Positions 17,416 to 20,445 of a stretch of DNA of 20,445 nucleotides are shown piece after piece. Below the pieces are notes generated by a model. That model searched no databases and was not told the DNA's origin. It saw only the letters and a list, made by a program, of their open reading frames with translations. The stretch is from assembly GCA_033557675.1 (NCBI GenBank), contig JAWQRM010000684.1:1-20445 (forward strand), written 5' to 3'. The position numbers were made by a program, and so were the translations under genes. Source of the DNA: Coptodactyla brooksi. Taxonomy: Eukaryota; Arthropoda; Insecta; Coleoptera; Scarabaeidae. Each line of letters opens with the position of its first letter. Position 1 is the first letter of the stretch.

Positions 17416-20400
17416 TTATATATCATTATGCAACCCATATTGTTTCACTATACTATAATATCTAAACTTGTTTTTAGGCAACGCTTTAGTCAATACATCG
17501 GCCAATTGATCATTAATCGATATATATTGCGCCTCAATTTCTTTTATTCTTTACTTACCGCAGGTGTAAAAATATTGTGTATCAATATGCTTTGTCTTCT
17601 GGAATGAAAATGCAGTGCTCTTTGGTTGTCACATCTAATCTATCTAAGATATATTTGTTTGTGATTAAAATCTAACATCAGTCCTCTTAACCATATTACT
17701 AGTTTTGTTGTTGCACATAAAACTACAAATTAAGCTTTTCTTGTTGACATTGCTGTTACTGTTTGTTTTCTCGAACATCATTAAGGAGAAAAATAGTTCA
17801 TGTTGCAATTCGTCTTGAGTCTACGTCACCAGCTCAATCAGCATCTCAGAAAGCAATCAATTCAGTACAGCTTGTCCAGCTCAGTACAGCTTGTACAACA
17901 TTTTAAAGCGAATATTATTCCTTGATCTACAATTCCCTGTAGCCATTTAAAAATTCTTCATCTAGCCGTTGCATATTCGTCGGTTTCTCCATGCATTTGC
18001 TGAGAACCTCAACAGCGTAGGCAATGTCAGGTCTTTTACAAACCATTAAATACATGAGCGATCAAATAGCTGCTCTGCAGGAAACTATTCTCATCTCCTT
18101 GGATTCTTGTTTGTCCTTTGAAAATGTCAGCCCTGGTTCGGCAGGCGTGGAGACGGACGAGTGCATGACTCAATTTTTCAAAATTTTTTTTCGTATTCAC
18201 TCTTTGATGAATTTAATTTGTTGTTTTCTCTCTCTTTTGATCTGCATCCCAGCTAAGAAGTCGGCTTGTCTAAATGTTATCTCAAATTGTCGATTAAGGT
18301 CTTTCAAAAGTTCTTTGTGGAATATACCATTATACCCCTATGTAATGCATCACCTGTGTACTGAGCTAGATATACTGTTAATTCCTCGGACGTACATGTA
18401 AAAACTCGTGGATCAGCTGTAGATTGTCTCAGGTCATCATTTAAAACCATATGGCTGCTTTATGTAGGCTGATTTCTTCAAGATCTCCATTAAGAAAGGT
18501 GGTATTTAAGTAAAACTGATCGATTTCCAGGTCTTGGGATGCGGCTGTTGCCAATAATGTTTGAACAAGGTGAAATATTGACTCGCATTTTACAACAGAT
18601 ATAAACGCCTCTTCGCAGTGTATGTCATAATTTTGCGCGCAACCTTTTACGACTAATCTGGCTTTGTATTTATACACCTTGGCAATAACTTTGTACTGCT
18701 TGTTAAAGGCCCAACGATTTATAATTATATGTATGTATTTTGTTCGTGATACCAGTATCCAGGTCTAATTTTTCTCTAGCGACTCAATCCCCTCATTGAT
18801 CGCTATCGACCAATTATTCGAATGATTTGTTTTCATGGCCTCTTGTAAACTTGTAGGCTCTAGCTGCCCTACGCAGACTTCTGCCACGATTGTAGTCTCC
18901 TCAAATTCTTTCTCATTTCATCTGGATCATTTTTCGGTTTTGTACGAAATTCGAGGAAAAGGAAATCTTGGATTTCTGTACCTGTTTTTAATTTGTTGAA
19001 CCTCAGAAGTATGTTTTCTTTCTTCTTATTGATCATTCTTGTCCTCTGGGGTGTTTTGATCATCACCATTACTTCTTATTTTGGTTTCAGTGATTTTGTG
19101 CAGCCTGCTTCTACTTTCGTTGAATATCGCATCTCTTCTGCTTAATATTCTATGAGCGGAATGATCTTACAATCTGCAGGCTTCACTGTCATGGTTATTA
19201 TAGATTATATGACATATCATGGCGCTCCTCTCCTTTTTCGATCGTTGCTCTCTTGGAATGCGGATGTAACATTCACCTCCGACGACTCTAAGATGAGCAA
19301 CGAAAGGTTCTGATCCGAACCAGTTTTCGTATGAAGTCACTTCACCAATTGTTTCCGAAGCAGTTTATTACGTTGCTTCTGCCCACAAGTGCAAAGGAAT
19401 TTGTATCTCATGTAACATAGCCATATCACTTTTAATGATCGTCTTGTTTATTTTGTTTTTCAATGGAGTCGTTCTGCTCAGGAACTCTCTGTATTAACCC
19501 CTCGTGTTTGATTTCTTTAGTAAATAGAAATTGCCCTACATGACAGGTTCGTTGCAAAATTCTAGACCACTCTCAGATCTTAGTCTTTTAATTTTAAGGC
19601 CGCAATCATTAACATCAGTACAGACAGAAATTGATGATATTGCATAGCGTATCTGTTTTGCTCTTTAGAAAATAGATGTAGCAGTATCTTCAAAAGTTAT
19701 CTTTGAATCAAATAAAATAATTGGCACCACCAATTGACGGTATGCTCGTTTTACCACATAGTGTCATTGAGGTGAACAACGATTTGCTTACTCTTCGTCT
19801 TCTTAAGCATCTTGAGCTTCACGTGGCCTAAATGTTTATGCCGAACATAAGCGATCCTGAAATGCGAGGTTCACCTCGGTAGTCTCGATTGGCTCTACAT
19901 TCATCTTCTACAACCTGTTAGCCTCGATTCTGTGATCGATGACACCTTCTTTCATAAAACCGACTTGTTGAGCATTCTCTTCAAAGATGACGATCCAGCT
20001 CTGGAACAAATACCACATCTTTAATTGTTTTAATTATTACGTAATTAATTGTAAGCTTATGTATAGTTTGTCATTTACACTTCAACGTTTTCAATTGCAA
20101 CTTTTACTTGACACGTGTATTTTGAAAATTGCCCAAAATCCTTAAACCACTCCCTTTGGGACGACATGCAATCAGTGGCGCACCTGAATCTGCATACTAT
20201 ACGTTCTTGATGTTATCTTGAAACGTTAAGGATTAAGAAACGGACAACTATAACCTTGTCGGTCATGGTTTTTTGGTTTATTCTGCTGTTTAGGCTGTTG
20301 GCTTCTCTGTCGCTTTATGCATTCTTTGGCGCAATGTCAACTTATTGCTACTGCCAATGTAGGCAACTCTAGATGATAACATTATTGTTGTACCCGTCAT

Positions 20401-20445
20401 TCAATATAAGATTGATCCATATATTATCACGGATTTCAAGATAAT
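17416..20445 (-). pseudogene. Ty1/copia Pol polyprotein, decayed, cut by window edge
   Basis: Domains run in copia order on the minus strand. A degenerate zinc-knuckle tail and basic stretch (CAKECIKRQR, 20330-20250) is followed by protease YADSGAP (20196-20176), with a frameshift directly after DSG and then MSSQREWFKDF. Integrase: KIKRLRSESGLEFCNE (about 19595-19550), where the usual RSDNG has Asp replaced by Glu-Ser, then FVAHLRVVGGECYIRIPREQ (19310-19240) and HRILSRRDAIFNE. Reverse transcriptase: EPTSLQEAM, NRWAFNKQYK, YKARLVVKG, motif A region QFYLNTTFLNGD (usual Asp is Tyr), YTGD for YVDD (about 18350), ADFLAGMQIKRE. Then VSTPAEPGLTF, SLMYLMVCKRPDIAYAVEVL, RNase H DAD*AGDVDSRR, KHIDTQYFY and DQLADVLTKALP with the stop at 17416. 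Both RT catalytic boxes are lost; many stops. Confidence 0.92.
17862..17894. repeat. Tandem duplication TCAGTACAGCTTGT, period 19
   Basis: The 14-mer occurs at 17862-17875 and 17881-17894 inside the RNase H region of the copia remnant. It is a simple slippage duplication that also shifts the frame there. Confidence 0.8.

Noticed and set aside
18024..18401. 125-codon plus-strand open frame
   Set aside because: It is antisense to the copia reverse transcriptase and RNase H region, where the family motifs are clear.
1..20445. CRISPR array, bacterial operon or prophage
   Set aside because: There are no spaced direct repeats, no bacterial-type packed genes, and the coding remnants are all eukaryotic transposon families.

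Overview
The window is an AT-rich, intron-free-looking stretch of an animal nuclear genome, most likely an insect. This rests on the set of transposon families present: rosa-like mariner with 41 residues between the last two catalytic Asp, piggyBac, pogo/Tigger, Ty1/copia, non-LTR reverse transcriptase, and hammerhead-like repeats of the kind linked to Penelope elements. The species was not identified. No convincing intact host protein gene is visible. Only the first ~110 bases might be the end of a host exon.

Layout. 1-1680: AT-rich and unassigned. 1690-2400 (+): heavily decayed mariner-type transposase. 2520-3120: GC-richer, high-complexity island (about 45% GC in two 60-base blocks counted) with a miRNA-like hairpin and no recognisable coding. 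3919-5506 (-): best preserved element, a rosa-like mariner whose three catalytic Asp can all be read, spoiled by at least one frameshift and one stop. 5514-5832: cluster of perfect or near-perfect hairpins. 6189-6352 and 6839-6884: hammerhead-ribozyme-like cores, the first set inside a 164-base inverted repeat. 6630-6812 (-): non-LTR reverse transcriptase fragment. 6900-8680: nothing recognised apart from one hairpin and an (AT)n run. 8729-10137: a 1.4-kb element with ~40-base terminal inverted repeats and no transposase. 10143-11700: unassigned. 11700-11960 (-): second reverse transcriptase fragment.

From 12.27 kb to the right edge the window is a dense transposon graveyard: piggyBac-like (-), a 480-base element with 150-190-base inverted arms, pogo/Tigger-like (-), a second piggyBac N-terminus (-), another pogo-like fragment (+), the C-terminal half of a different mariner (-), then a Ty1/copia element (-) running off the right edge with protease, integrase, reverse transcriptase and RNase H in canonical order.

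None of the elements looks autonomous, because all have stops, frameshifts, deletions or lost catalytic residues. The observations most worth following are the hammerhead-like inverted repeat, the two TIR elements without transposase, and the high-complexity island at 2.5-3.1 kb.
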